Shown: positions 9,113-15,698, numbered from the stretch's first letter. The stretch is 15,961 nt of DNA from CAYXDO01 sp964463485 (GCA_964463485.1 CAYXDO010000218.1:1-15961); one strand, 5' to 3'. The notes: generated by a model from the sequence alone, not told the origin. Translations and numbers: made by a program.

Positions 9113-10018
9113 TCAGTACGCCGACTTCTTCTCGGGTGTCGTCCGCTTGCACTCGACGATCTCCACCGACGCAGAAGCGCCGATGCGATTCGCGCCCGCT
9201 TGGACCATTCGGTCGGCGTCGTCGATCGTTCGGATCCCGCCCGAAGCTTTCACGCCCATCTCGGAACCCACGACCTCGCGCATCAGCGCGATGTCCTCGG
9301 CCGTCGCGCCTCCGCCCCCGAACCCCGTCGAGGTCTTCACGAACGCGGCGCCCGCGGCCTTCGAAAGCGCAGAAGCGATCACCTTCTCGTCCCTCGTGAG
9401 CTTGCTCGTCTCGAGGATGACCTTGACGGGCTTGCTGCCCGCGGCGGCGACCACGGCCGCGATGTCCGACAACACGAGCTCGTAATCCTTTGACTTCAAA
9501 GCACCGATGTTGACGACCATGTCGATCTCCTTGGCGCCTGCGCGGATCGCTTCACGCGTCTCGAACGCTTTGGCCGCGCTCTGGCTCGCGCCTAACGGAA
9601 AGCCGACGACCGCGATCGGCTTCACTGAGCTCCCTTCGAGCAACGAGGCCGCGTAGCGGATGTGCGCGCTGTTGAGGCAAACCGTCGCGAACCCGTACTT
9701 CCTCGCTTCCTCGCAGAGCTTCTTCACCTCCTCCCGAGTCGCCTCGGGCTTGAGGAGCGTGTGGTCGATGAGCGGCGCCACGTGGCTGCACGGCGCAGCC
9801 ACGATGCCCGCCGCGCCGCCGATCCGAGCGGCTCCCGCGTTCACGCTGCCGATGACGTTACGAGCATCGCACGCGCCGTTGGTTCCGCACGACCGGCACG
9901 GAGCGACCGACGCGCTCGAAGGGCTCGCGGGACTGGGGCTCGCGGAGCTCACGCGGGTGAGTTGCTCTTCGACACGCCGAGCGATGAGCTCGACGAGCTG
10001 GTCGACGTCTGCTTTCAC
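9113..10018 (-). CDS. deoC: Deoxyribose-phosphate aldolase with N-terminal microcompartment-targeting extension
   Basis: This 301-residue protein cleaves 2-deoxy-D-ribose-5-phosphate to acetaldehyde and glyceraldehyde-3-phosphate. The class I aldolase barrel begins near residue 80 (APLIDHTLLKPEAT). Catalytic residues are all present: Schiff-base Lys228 in FVKTSTGFG, Lys257 in VKASGGIRT and Asp166 in EIDMVVNIGA. Ordinary DeoC proteins are about 220-260 residues; here about 80 extra residues precede the barrel. They comprise an amphipathic helix (residues 4-22, DVDQLVELIARRVEEQLTR), an Ala/Ser/Pro linker, and a Cys-rich patch CRSCGTNGAC (41-50). A short amphipathic helix joined by a flexible linker is the standard form of a microcompartment encapsulation peptide. 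The start is a GTG at 10018 overlapping the aldolase stop (GTGA). It is the last gene of a five-gene run with two BMC-P shell genes, supporting lumen localisation. Confidence 0.96.
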   Translation of the reverse strand: MKADVDQLVELIARRVEEQLTRVSSASPSPASPSSASVAPCRSCGTNGACDARNVIGSVNAGAARIGGAAGIVAAPCSHVAPLIDHTLLKPEATREEVKKLCEEARKYGFATVCLNSAHIRYAASLLEGSSVKPIAVVGFPLGASQSAAKAFETREAIRAGAKEIDMVVNIGALKSKDYELVLSDIAAVVAAAGSKPVKVILETSKLTRDEKVIASALSKAAGAAFVKTSTGFGGGGATAEDIALMREVVGSEMGVKASGGIRTIDDADRMVQAGANRIGASASVEIVECKRTTPEKKSAY

Positions 10019-10767
10019 GACTTGCCTCCAAGCGCGCGCTTGATCTCGTCTTCGACGATGGCCCGAATGTTCGCGCGAGCGCCCGTGTCCTTGGGCTCCT
10101 TGGGCGCGGCGCTCCGCGTCCCCTCACGGTGGAGCCCCGCCGATCTTCGGAGCTCGATCAACTTGCCCAGATCGCTCGAGCCCAAAGTCGGGACAACGCC
10201 CAACCCCTTGGCCAGCAAGAGAATGCGCGCATAGTGTTCGAGCAGCTCGACCCGAAGGAAGGCCTCCTCGAGGTCTCGACCGATCGTCAAGATGCCGTTC
10301 CCGGTCATGATCAACACGTCCGCAGTCGCGAGCGCCGCTCCGACGACCTCTCCCGATCGAGGATCCTTGGGCAGCAAGAGCGGCACCACCGGAATCGCGT
10401 CCCCGAGCGACACCACGACCTCGGGCATCGCGATCGGAGCCACCGGGAGGCCCAGGAGCGCGAACGCGGACGCGTACGGTGGGTGGGCATGAATGACCGC
10501 GTTTGCGTCGGGGCGTCCGCGATACGCGCCCGCATGAAGCGCGACCTCACTCGGCGGCTTGGCCTTGCCTGCGGGCTTCCCTTCGGCGTCGCACGAGACG
10601 ATCGTGTCCGGCGCACACCTTCGCTTGCTGACCGCCGTCGGCGTGACCAGGAAGCCGGTGCCCGAACGGATCGAGACGTTGCCGTCGTGATTCGCCACCC
10701 ACCCGCGATCGTGGAGCAGCAAACTGTACGCGGAGACCTCTCGCCGTAGGACCGGAACCGCCGTCAC
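10015..10767 (-). CDS. Class II (zinc) aldolase/adducin-family enzyme with C-terminal targeting helix
   Basis: This 250-residue protein belongs to the FucA/RhaD-like family, which splits ketose-1-phosphates into DHAP and an aldehyde. Visible features are GNVSIRSG (29-36), the acid/metal Glu74 in PPSE, and zinc ligands His93 and His95 in VIHAHPP. The position normally held by a third His (NHGV in most members) reads TGNGIL, giving Asn157, which may alter metal binding. The catalytic core ends near residue 215. After a charged linker (TRSAAPKEPKDTGA) comes an amphipathic helix, RANIRAIVEDEIKRALGG (231-248), with the look of a microcompartment encapsulation peptide. The start is GTG at 10767 and overlaps the BMC-P stop (GTGA). 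Substrate is uncertain: fuculose-1-P, rhamnulose-1-P, ribulose-1-P or 5-deoxyribulose-1-P are all chemically possible. Confidence 0.92.
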   Translation of the reverse strand: MTAVPVLRREVSAYSLLLHDRGWVANHDGNVSIRSGTGFLVTPTAVSKRRCAPDTIVSCDAEGKPAGKAKPPSEVALHAGAYRGRPDANAVIHAHPPYASAFALLGLPVAPIAMPEVVVSLGDAIPVVPLLLPKDPRSGEVVGAALATADVLIMTGNGILTIGRDLEEAFLRVELLEHYARILLLAKGLGVVPTLGSSDLGKLIELRRSAGLHREGTRSAAPKEPKDTGARANIRAIVEDEIKRALGGKS

Positions 10768-11039
10768 GCTCGCTGAACCTCGTCGACGATCCCAACGATC
10801 AGCTCGAGGAGGGGCAGCTGCTTGTTGGTGTAGCCGAGGATTTGGCGCACTCCGTTGCCCTCGCCCAACACCAACACGAGATCACCCTCGCCTGCCTGAG
10901 CGTTGTCGACGGCCAAGAACTCACGTCCGCTGGACGAGAGCGCCTCGTCGAGCGCCTCCACGATCAGCAACTTCGTCCCCGAGTACTCCGGCATCTTCGC
11001 CGTCGACACGACCGTGCCGGTGACGCGCCCGAGGATCAC
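10764..11039 (-). CDS. BMC-P microcompartment vertex protein (EutN/CcmL family), second copy
   Basis: This 91-residue protein matches the EutN/CcmL/PduN family in length and pattern: MILGRVTGTVVSTAK at the start, LLIVEAL in the middle (about 25-31), AGEGDLVLVLGEGNGVR (49-65), and the C-terminal VGIVDEV. Family members form pentamers that cap the vertices of bacterial microcompartment shells. The start is a GTG at 11039 overlapping the stop of the first BMC-P gene (GTGA). It differs strongly from its neighbour in the middle region, so the two are not a recent duplication and may occupy distinct vertices or shell sites. No BMC-H or BMC-T shell protein is present in the window. Confidence 0.93.
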   Translation of the reverse strand: MILGRVTGTVVSTAKMPEYSGTKLLIVEALDEALSSSGREFLAVDNAQAGEGDLVLVLGEGNGVRQILGYTNKQLPLLELIVGIVDEVQRA

Positions 11040-11308
11040 TCACGGCCCCCTGAGACGATGTCCACGATCCCGACAATCGCCGCATCGACCGGAACGAACG
11101 GATCGGGCATCGCGTGCGTCGCTTCGCGTTTGTCCACGCAGAACACGTGATCACCAGGCCCCGCTTGCACACGGTCGCAGGCCACGAGCGGCCCGCCAGT
11201 GGGCTTTCGCGCGCTGTCGAGCGGCTCTACGACCAGCAGCTTGATCCCGTCGAGGCCCGGCGTCTTCACGCTCGCGACCACCGTCCCGATCACCCGTGCG
11301 AGAAACAA
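11036..11308 (-). CDS. BMC-P microcompartment vertex protein (EutN/CcmL family), first copy
   Basis: This 90-residue protein begins (M)FLARVIGTVVAS, continues GIKLLVVEPLD (about 21-31) and AGPGDHVFCVDKREATH (49-65), and ends IVGIVDIV, the EutN/CcmL pattern. It should form a pentameric shell vertex. The start is TTG at 11308: the only upstream in-frame codons run straight into the response-regulator stop at 11333-11335, the family N-terminus begins exactly here, and a GGGGAGG lies 9 nt upstream. The gene is 24 nt after the response-regulator stop and in the same frame. The same-strand series regulator, BMC-P, BMC-P, aldolase, DeoC implies one transcript. Confidence 0.93.
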   Translation of the reverse strand: MFLARVIGTVVASVKTPGLDGIKLLVVEPLDSARKPTGGPLVACDRVQAGPGDHVFCVDKREATHAMPDPFVPVDAAIVGIVDIVSGGRE

Positions 11309-11317
11309 GCTCGAGAT

Positions 11318-11324
11318 CCTCCCC
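11318..11324 (-). promoter_or_regulatory. Strong Shine-Dalgarno supporting a TTG start of the first BMC-P gene
   Basis: On the minus strand GGGGAGG is followed by nine bases and the TTG at 11308. This is the best ribosome-binding site in the shell gene run and sits between the regulator and shell genes, which would let shell and enzyme genes be translated at a different rate from the regulator. Confidence 0.65.
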
Positions 11325-11332
11325 GGACCAGC

Positions 11333-12850
11333 TCAGTCGCTGGTCAGGCGCTGAAGCTCCGTCCGAATGATCGTCTCGGCCAGGTCTGGAACGACGTCCC
11401 AGGCGATGTGCTCGGTGACTTTGGCCGACGCCTTCGCGAGCTCGGCGCGCACGAGCGACTCGGCGATCTGAGGAACGACCTCCCACGCGATCGACTCGAT
11501 GACCTGTCGCGCGATCGCCACGAGCTCGTCCTTGGAGAGCCCCTGAACGACGCGCCCCGCGGCATCCGCGATCGACGCGGCGGCTTCGGGCCGTTGGCCC
11601 TCCGGCGCGAGGTAGTACTGCTGAGTGTTGACGTCGAAGAGGTAGTAGTAGCCTTGCGCGTCGGTGTACCCGCCGTTGGCGTCGTAGTACCCGCCGTTGG
11701 TGTCGTAATAACCGCCGTTGGCGTCTGCGGTGTACTGGGCTTCCTGCGCGTACGACTGACCTTCCGCGTAGCCGGCCTGCTGACTCGTGTCCGCTGCGGC
11801 TGCCCACTGATCGGCGGCGACGGGCGCGACCTCTTGCGGGATTTGAGTGTCGGACATGACTTGCCCCTCACCCATCGCAGCGTCGGAGACGGCCCAAGGA
11901 TTCACGTTCGTGCGAGCGCGGAGCTCGTCGGGGCGCGGAGGTGGCTCGAGCCCGGGTCCACGCACTTGATCGAGCGATCGCGGTGCAACTTGTGCCTCGG
12001 CCATGCGCGAGGCCTCTGCGGCAGCGCGGGCCTCGGCTTGACGCGCGGCCTCGGCTTGGCGTGCGGCCTCGACCTGGCGCGCTTCGGCTTGGCGCGCGGC
12101 CTCGACCTGGCGCGCTTCGGCCTGGCGAGCTGCTTCGGCCTGGCGAGCTTCTGCCTGGCGCGTGGCTTCGGCCTGGCGCGCGGCCTCGGCCTGACGCGCC
12201 GCTTCGGCTTGGCGGGCCGCCTCTTCGGCTTGGCGCGCAGCCTCCGCTGCGCGTTGAGCCTCTGCGGCTTTCTGAGCTTCTGCCGCGGCGTCTCGCTGGT
12301 AGTTCTGGGCCAGCGACTGGCGCTCGCCCGCGGCCATGATCATCGTGGGCTCGTCTTCGATGATCGGTGTGCTGCGGATCTGCGGGCGCGCCATGCCTTG
12401 ATTGGCCTGACGAGCAGCCTCGGCCTTGGCGCGCAACGCCGCGAGCTGCGCCTCGTAGGAGCTCATCCCCGAGGGCTCAGCCGGCAAACCGAACAGCGTC
12501 TTCACACGGCTCAACAGCGCCACTGTGTCGAAAGGCTTCTTCACGTGCCCAGACGCACCGATCGCAGCGGCGCGGCGCTCGTCGAAAGGCTCGAAGGCGC
12601 CGGCCAACAACACCACATGGATGCGAGCGGTGCTCGGGTTTCGCTTTAGAGCTTCGCAGAGCTGATATCCGTCGGCGCCTTCCATGGCGGCGTCGGCTAG
12701 GACGACGTCCGGAGGCGCAGCTTGAATCGCCGCGATCGCCTCTTGCGCGCTGCCTACGGAGACCACGCGGAACTCCGTCTTCTGAAAGGCGAGCTCGACG
12801 CAGCGGCGCATGGTCTTGCTATCGTCGGCTACGAGAATCGTTCGTGTCAT
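11333..12850 (-). CDS. Response regulator with long coiled coil and duplicated C-terminal helical motif
   Basis: This 505-residue protein starts at ATG 12850, with GGGGAG just upstream; the frame extends further but MTRTILVADDSK is the normal receiver start. Residues 1-120 form a receiver domain: acidic pocket Asp9/Asp10, phospho-acceptor Asp53 (VLADAAM) and Lys105 (VKKPFD). The switch Thr/Ser position reads LLAGAFEPFD, so it is Ala83. Residues about 185-288 are an Ala/Glu/Arg/Gln coiled coil built on ARQAEA units. Residues 361-415 are Tyr/Gln-rich with GGYYDxN repeats. The tail holds two related helices, ESIAWEVVPQIAESLVRAEL (452-471) and EHIAWDVVPDLAETIIRTEL (480-499). There is no DNA-binding domain. 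Receiver-coiled-coil proteins in myxobacteria often act by localisation or protein contact. It heads the shell/aldolase run, so a role in placing or regulating the compartment is possible but unproven. Confidence 0.9.
   Translation of the reverse strand: MTRTILVADDSKTMRRCVELAFQKTEFRVVSVGSAQEAIAAIQAAPPDVVLADAAMEGADGYQLCEALKRNPSTARIHVVLLAGAFEPFDERRAAAIGASGHVKKPFDTVALLSRVKTLFGLPAEPSGMSSYEAQLAALRAKAEAARQANQGMARPQIRSTPIIEDEPTMIMAAGERQSLAQNYQRDAAAEAQKAAEAQRAAEAARQAEEAARQAEAARQAEAARQAEATRQAEARQAEAARQAEARQVEAARQAEARQVEAARQAEAARQAEARAAAEASRMAEAQVAPRSLDQVRGPGLEPPPRPDELRARTNVNPWAVSDAAMGEGQVMSDTQIPQEVAPVAADQWAAAADTSQQAGYAEGQSYAQEAQYTADANGGYYDTNGGYYDANGGYTDAQGYYYLFDVNTQQYYLAPEGQRPEAAASIADAAGRVVQGLSKDELVAIARQVIESIAWEVVPQIAESLVRAELAKASAKVTEHIAWDVVPDLAETIIRTELQRLTSD
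11657..11722. repeat. Three 21-bp in-frame repeats encoding Tyr/Gly-rich units
   Basis: The minus-strand codons give DANGGYY, DTNGGYY and DANGGYT in tandem (residues 377-397 of the response regulator). The near-identical 21-bp units indicate recent slippage or duplication within a disordered, aromatic-rich segment. Confidence 0.85.
12026..12241. repeat. In-frame 15/18-bp tandem repeats encoding ARQAEA coiled coil
   Basis: Plus-strand units of the form GCCTCGGCTTGGCGC recur about a dozen times with 15- or 18-bp spacing. They encode AARQAEA and ARQVEA on the minus strand (residues about 204-275 of the response regulator). The alternating unit lengths shift the heptad phase, so copy number probably varies between strains. 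Confidence 0.9.
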
Positions 12851-12936
12851 CGGCTCCCCAATCGACGTCAACCGCCCGAAATCAGGAACGAAGTTGCAGT
12901 GATCGCGAGGACCCGTAGCACGGGCCGAGCCTTCAA

Positions 12937-13542
12937 TCAAGTTGCGCCGGAGCCCAGCCTACGAACGGTGAGGCGAAGCTTCCGGGTCGAATCGAGCTGG
13001 ATTCGCTGGATTTCCCTACTTTTGCGCCACAGCTCACCAGGCGCCGCCAACAACACCTCGAGGTCCAGAGCGACATCAACGACGACGGGGACGTCCTTCG
13101 AGGCGTCCGCGTTCCGGTCTTCGATCTCCAAACGCAGAGTCGGGGTGCTCGGAAGGTCGCCGACCAGCAGCATGGAGACACCGAGCATCTCCGTCGCGTC
13201 GGTGGGGAGGTCTGCTCGGTGGGAAACCGACTCCACCGTGCGCAGCGGGATCGGCCGACCCTCGACACGAACTACCAGAAAGAGCGTTGCGGTCTGTTCG
13301 AGGAAGACCACGAGGCGCGCCCGCTCTTGTGCGTCCAGAACCTTGTCCCCGTTGGCGTCGAAGAGCCGCCGAGCCTGCTGAGCGTCGCCGCCCGGGCTGA
13401 TGTCGAACACCACGGACACGGCCAAACGGTCGGCCATCAACCCGATGCGAAGAGTCTTGGGATGGGAGAGCTGATGAGCGAAGGCGCTCGATGCGAACAC
13501 CCAAGCGAACACCCAAGCCACGACGAAAGCGGACGCAGCCAT
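12937..13542 (-). CDS. Exported protein with a single EF-hand-like loop
   Basis: The ATG at 13542 gives a 201-residue protein with a signal peptide (MAASAFVVAWVFAWVFASSAFA, cleavage near Ala22, AFA-HQ). The frame opens further upstream but this start puts the signal peptide at the N-terminus. Residues 62-73 (DANGDKVLDAQE) fit an EF-hand loop with Asp, Asn, Asp and terminal Glu at positions 1, 3, 5 and 12, although Lys replaces the usual Gly at position 6; it likely binds calcium in the periplasm. The rest is beta-rich (VDVALDLEVLLAAPGELW near the C-terminus) with no enzyme motif. It lies 86 nt upstream of the response regulator and on the same strand, so it might lead the microcompartment transcript or be independent. 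A fragment resembling part of it lies upstream at about 13829-13867. Confidence 0.75.
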   Translation of the reverse strand: MAASAFVVAWVFAWVFASSAFAHQLSHPKTLRIGLMADRLAVSVVFDISPGGDAQQARRLFDANGDKVLDAQERARLVVFLEQTATLFLVVRVEGRPIPLRTVESVSHRADLPTDATEMLGVSMLLVGDLPSTPTLRLEIEDRNADASKDVPVVVDVALDLEVLLAAPGELWRKSREIQRIQLDSTRKLRLTVRRLGSGAT

Positions 13543-13562
13543 CTTGGCTGCGCCTGAGCTGC

Positions 13563-13627
13563 GCGGACGGTCCGCTGCTGGAGGTGACAGAACCAAAAGA
13601 CGGACCAGCGAATTCAGCCCTTCGCTG
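13563..13627. promoter_or_regulatory. Two palindromes just upstream of the EF-hand gene
   Basis: GCGGAC-G-GTCCGC (13563-13575) is a perfect 6+1+6 palindrome 20-33 nt from the start codon at 13542. CAGCGAA (13606-13612) pairs with TTCGCTG (13621-13627) around 8 nt. Either could be an operator or part of the adjoining repeat element. There is no sequence evidence for a binding protein. Confidence 0.3.
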
Positions 13628-13638
13628 AGCACAGGTCA

Positions 13639-13763
13639 CCGCGAATTCGCGGCCACGGAAGAAACCACAGAGAGCACGGAGCCGAAGCCCACAAAGCACA
13701 CAGATGATGAAATGAGCAATTCTTTGTGTCCTCCGTGTCTTCTCTAAACGTCCTCTGTGTTTC
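13639..13763. repeat. Palindrome plus imperfect CACAGAG-type inverted repeat element
   Basis: CCGCGAATTCGCGG (13639-13652) is a perfect 14-bp palindrome. Next to it, GAAACCACAGAGAG with CACGGAG and CACAAAG (13661-13697) recurs in inverted, imperfect form as CTTTGTG, CTCCGTG and CTCTGTGTTTC (13721-13763). Its lower GC and purine-biased composition differ from the neighbouring genes. Sequences of this ACAGAG/ACACAGAG kind occur as dispersed non-coding repeats in several large bacterial genomes. No ORF of note is present here. Confidence 0.6.
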
Positions 13764-13828
13764 AGCAGGGTCACGAACTTCTGAGGACGTGGAGGTGGAC
13801 ACAACGGAGATGCAGGCAGAGACGCAGC

Positions 13829-13867
13829 ATTTCCGTCGCGTTGGTGGGAAGATCCGCTGAGTGGGTG
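13829..13867 (-). pseudogene. Short fragment similar to the EF-hand gene
   Basis: Plus-strand 13829-13867 aligns with 13188-13226 inside the EF-hand gene at roughly three-quarters identity. On the minus strand both read alike: HSADLPTNATEMLR here against HRADLPTDATEMLG in the intact gene. Flanking sequence does not match, and downstream the frame drifts into low-complexity text before a stop. It is best read as the remnant of a lost paralogue or an old partial duplication, and it ends just before the solute-binding gene. Confidence 0.45.
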
Positions 13868-13875
13868 CGATCGCC

Positions 13876-15486
13876 ATGCGAGAGAAGCTGGGCGGTGGGG
13901 GCGAGCGCCCAGCGCGCCCGCAGGGCCGAGTGCCACCAGGCTCGGCGCTTGCCTCGATACTCGTGTTCCTCGCTTCAGCCGGATGCAAGGGCGAGGAGCC
14001 TCCGCGGCTGTCGGTGCTCGTGCTCGGGACGACGCAGGAGCCCGACACGCTCGATCCGGTGCTGACCCAGCGGGCGTCTTCGCAGGAAGCCATTGGCCTG
14101 ATCCTCCGTGACCTCGCCGTCTACGACGAGACCTGGTCCGTTCGACCCGATCTCGCCCGAGGGCCACCCACGCTCGTCGCAGGGTCCACGTCGGCGCGGT
14201 TTCGCGTGACGCTCCGTCCAGACTTGCGGTGGTCGGACGGACGGGTGGTCACGGCCAAAGACGTCGTGTTCGGGTTCGCAGTGGCGTCCGATCCTCGTGT
14301 CGCGGTCGCCGGTTCGAGCGCCCGCAAGATCACCGCCGTGCGCGCCTTGGACGAGCTCACCGTCGAGGTGCAGGCGACTTCGTCGGTCGCTCGCGTGCTC
14401 TTGCCCCGCCTTCTGCCCGTTCTTCCCAGCCATGCCTACCCGGCCATTCCTGCGACGCGCACGCCCACCCAGACCGGTTTCCTCGGCCTTGGCCGCTCGC
14501 CTCTGGCCAACGGCCCCTTTCGGCTCGTCTCGTGGGTGCCCGGCGTGGCGCTGAGCTTCGAGCGCAACCCTCATTGGCCCGGGCCCCGCCCGGCGTTCGA
14601 TCGCGTCGAGCTTCGAATCTTCGCGAGCGAAGACGCGCTTGACGTGGCGCTGCGCTCCAGGAGCGTCGACGCGATCGGGGAGGCGAGCGGTCTGTCCCTC
14701 GACCGTGTGGTCGCCGCAGCCAACGCGCTGAGCGCCACCCACGCGCTCCACCTGACGGACAGCGGCGTTTGGCTGCACCTGGACGTGCGGCTCGACGACG
14801 CCTTCGGCAAGGACCCTCGATTTCGTCGAGCGCTGGACCTCGCGATCGATCGAGACGCTCTGGCGTCCCTCGCTTACGACGGCAAGGCTTCGCCGTCGTC
14901 GAGCTGTTTTGCGCCGAGCGCCCTAGATCTACCGCCCGCGCGCTTCGATCGCGCCGCCGCGCGGGCCCTCGTCGCCGACGTGGTCTCGGACCTGGGTCCA
15001 ATCGGGCCGCTCCGTCTGCAACTGGCGTCCGATAGCGCGGCGTCGGAGCGCGCGGGCACCGCGATCCAATCGATGCTCGCCGAGGCCGGAGTCCCGACGC
15101 GCCTCGAACCCGTTCCGTTCCGCCTCCTGATGGACGCCATGCGCAAGCACACCCAAGCTCCGCTCGCGCTCTATGCGTGGCGCTTGCCCCCAGACTGGGA
15201 CGGCGCTCCCATCCTCCACAGCCGCGGCGATCGCAACTTCGTCGGCCTCGCCGACCCGGAGCTCGATGCGCTCCTCGAACGCATCGATCACACCAACGCC
15301 GAAGATCGCAAGCGGCTGCTGACCAGAGTGGGTCAGCGCTACCGCGAGCTTCTTCCCTCCATCCCTCTCCTGGTTCGCCAATCCGCGAGCCTGAGGCCGC
15401 GCTGGCTCGAAGGCTGGAAGCCCACCGGGACCACGACCCCCGTCACGTGGAACGCCGAGGAGTGGAGACGGGCAGAGTCTCGCTAG
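13876..15486 (+). CDS. ABC-type peptide/solute-binding lipoprotein, family 5
   Basis: This 536-residue protein belongs to the extracellular solute-binding family 5 (OppA/DppA-like). The lipoprotein signal ends LASAGC (Cys37). The ATG at 13876 gives an unusually long, Gly/Arg-rich n-region, so the GTG at 13930 (VPPGSALASILVF) may be the true start. Family landmarks are EPDTLDPVL, LRPDLRWSDGRVVTAKDVVF, GPFRLVSWVPG, the PAFDRVELRIF segment before the hinge, RFRRALDLAIDRDALA, and a C-terminal SIPLLVRQSA. Members deliver oligopeptides, nickel or other solutes to an inner-membrane permease. No permease or ATPase gene is present, so it is either an orphan or the first gene of a transporter beyond the repeat array. 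The substrate is unknown. Downstream 15487-15541 has no gene. Confidence 0.9.
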   Translation: MREKLGGGGERPARPQGRVPPGSALASILVFLASAGCKGEEPPRLSVLVLGTTQEPDTLDPVLTQRASSQEAIGLILRDLAVYDETWSVRPDLARGPPTLVAGSTSARFRVTLRPDLRWSDGRVVTAKDVVFGFAVASDPRVAVAGSSARKITAVRALDELTVEVQATSSVARVLLPRLLPVLPSHAYPAIPATRTPTQTGFLGLGRSPLANGPFRLVSWVPGVALSFERNPHWPGPRPAFDRVELRIFASEDALDVALRSRSVDAIGEASGLSLDRVVAAANALSATHALHLTDSGVWLHLDVRLDDAFGKDPRFRRALDLAIDRDALASLAYDGKASPSSSCFAPSALDLPPARFDRAAARALVADVVSDLGPIGPLRLQLASDSAASERAGTAIQSMLAEAGVPTRLEPVPFRLLMDAMRKHTQAPLALYAWRLPPDWDGAPILHSRGDRNFVGLADPELDALLERIDHTNAEDRKRLLTRVGQRYRELLPSIPLLVRQSASLRPRWLEGWKPTGTTTPVTWNAEEWRRAESR

Positions 15487-15541
15487 CTATCTGGAGCCAG
15501 TTCCTAGGACCGAAGGTCGGCAACAACCCTAGGGGCGGCCC

Positions 15542-15698
15542 GGATTCGGAAATCGGAGTCGGAAGTCGGATTCGGAAGTCGGATTCGGAAATCGGATTCG
15601 GAAATCGGATTCGGAAATCGGATTCGGAAATCGGATTCGGAAGTCGGATTCGGAAGTCGGATTCGGAAGTCGGATTCGGAAGTCGGATTCGGAAGTCG
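15542..15698. repeat. 13-bp tandem array, left part
   Basis: About twelve copies of GGATTC followed by GGAARTC (period 13 bp) run head to tail, with A/G variation at one site and occasional GGAGTC. It has no stop codon in any frame on either strand, but a 13-bp period cycles the frames and no start or ribosome-binding site is seen, so it is treated as non-coding. It is a variable-number tandem repeat. Confidence 0.97.

Noticed and set aside
11114..12649. 511-residue plus-strand open frame with Leu/Gly/Ala repeats
   Set aside because: The repeats are the reverse of the ARQAEA-encoding codons of the response regulator, so it is a shadow.
11333..12850. Response regulator considered as RomR or another named motility protein
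   Set aside because: The receiver and coiled-coil layout is similar, but the Tyr-rich segment and duplicated IAWEVVP tail could not be matched by eye to a named protein.
12912..12924. CCCGT-AGC-ACGGG hairpin between the EF-hand and response-regulator genes
   Set aside because: Only a 5-bp stem with no T-run; it would be common by chance in this base composition, so not called as terminator or operator.
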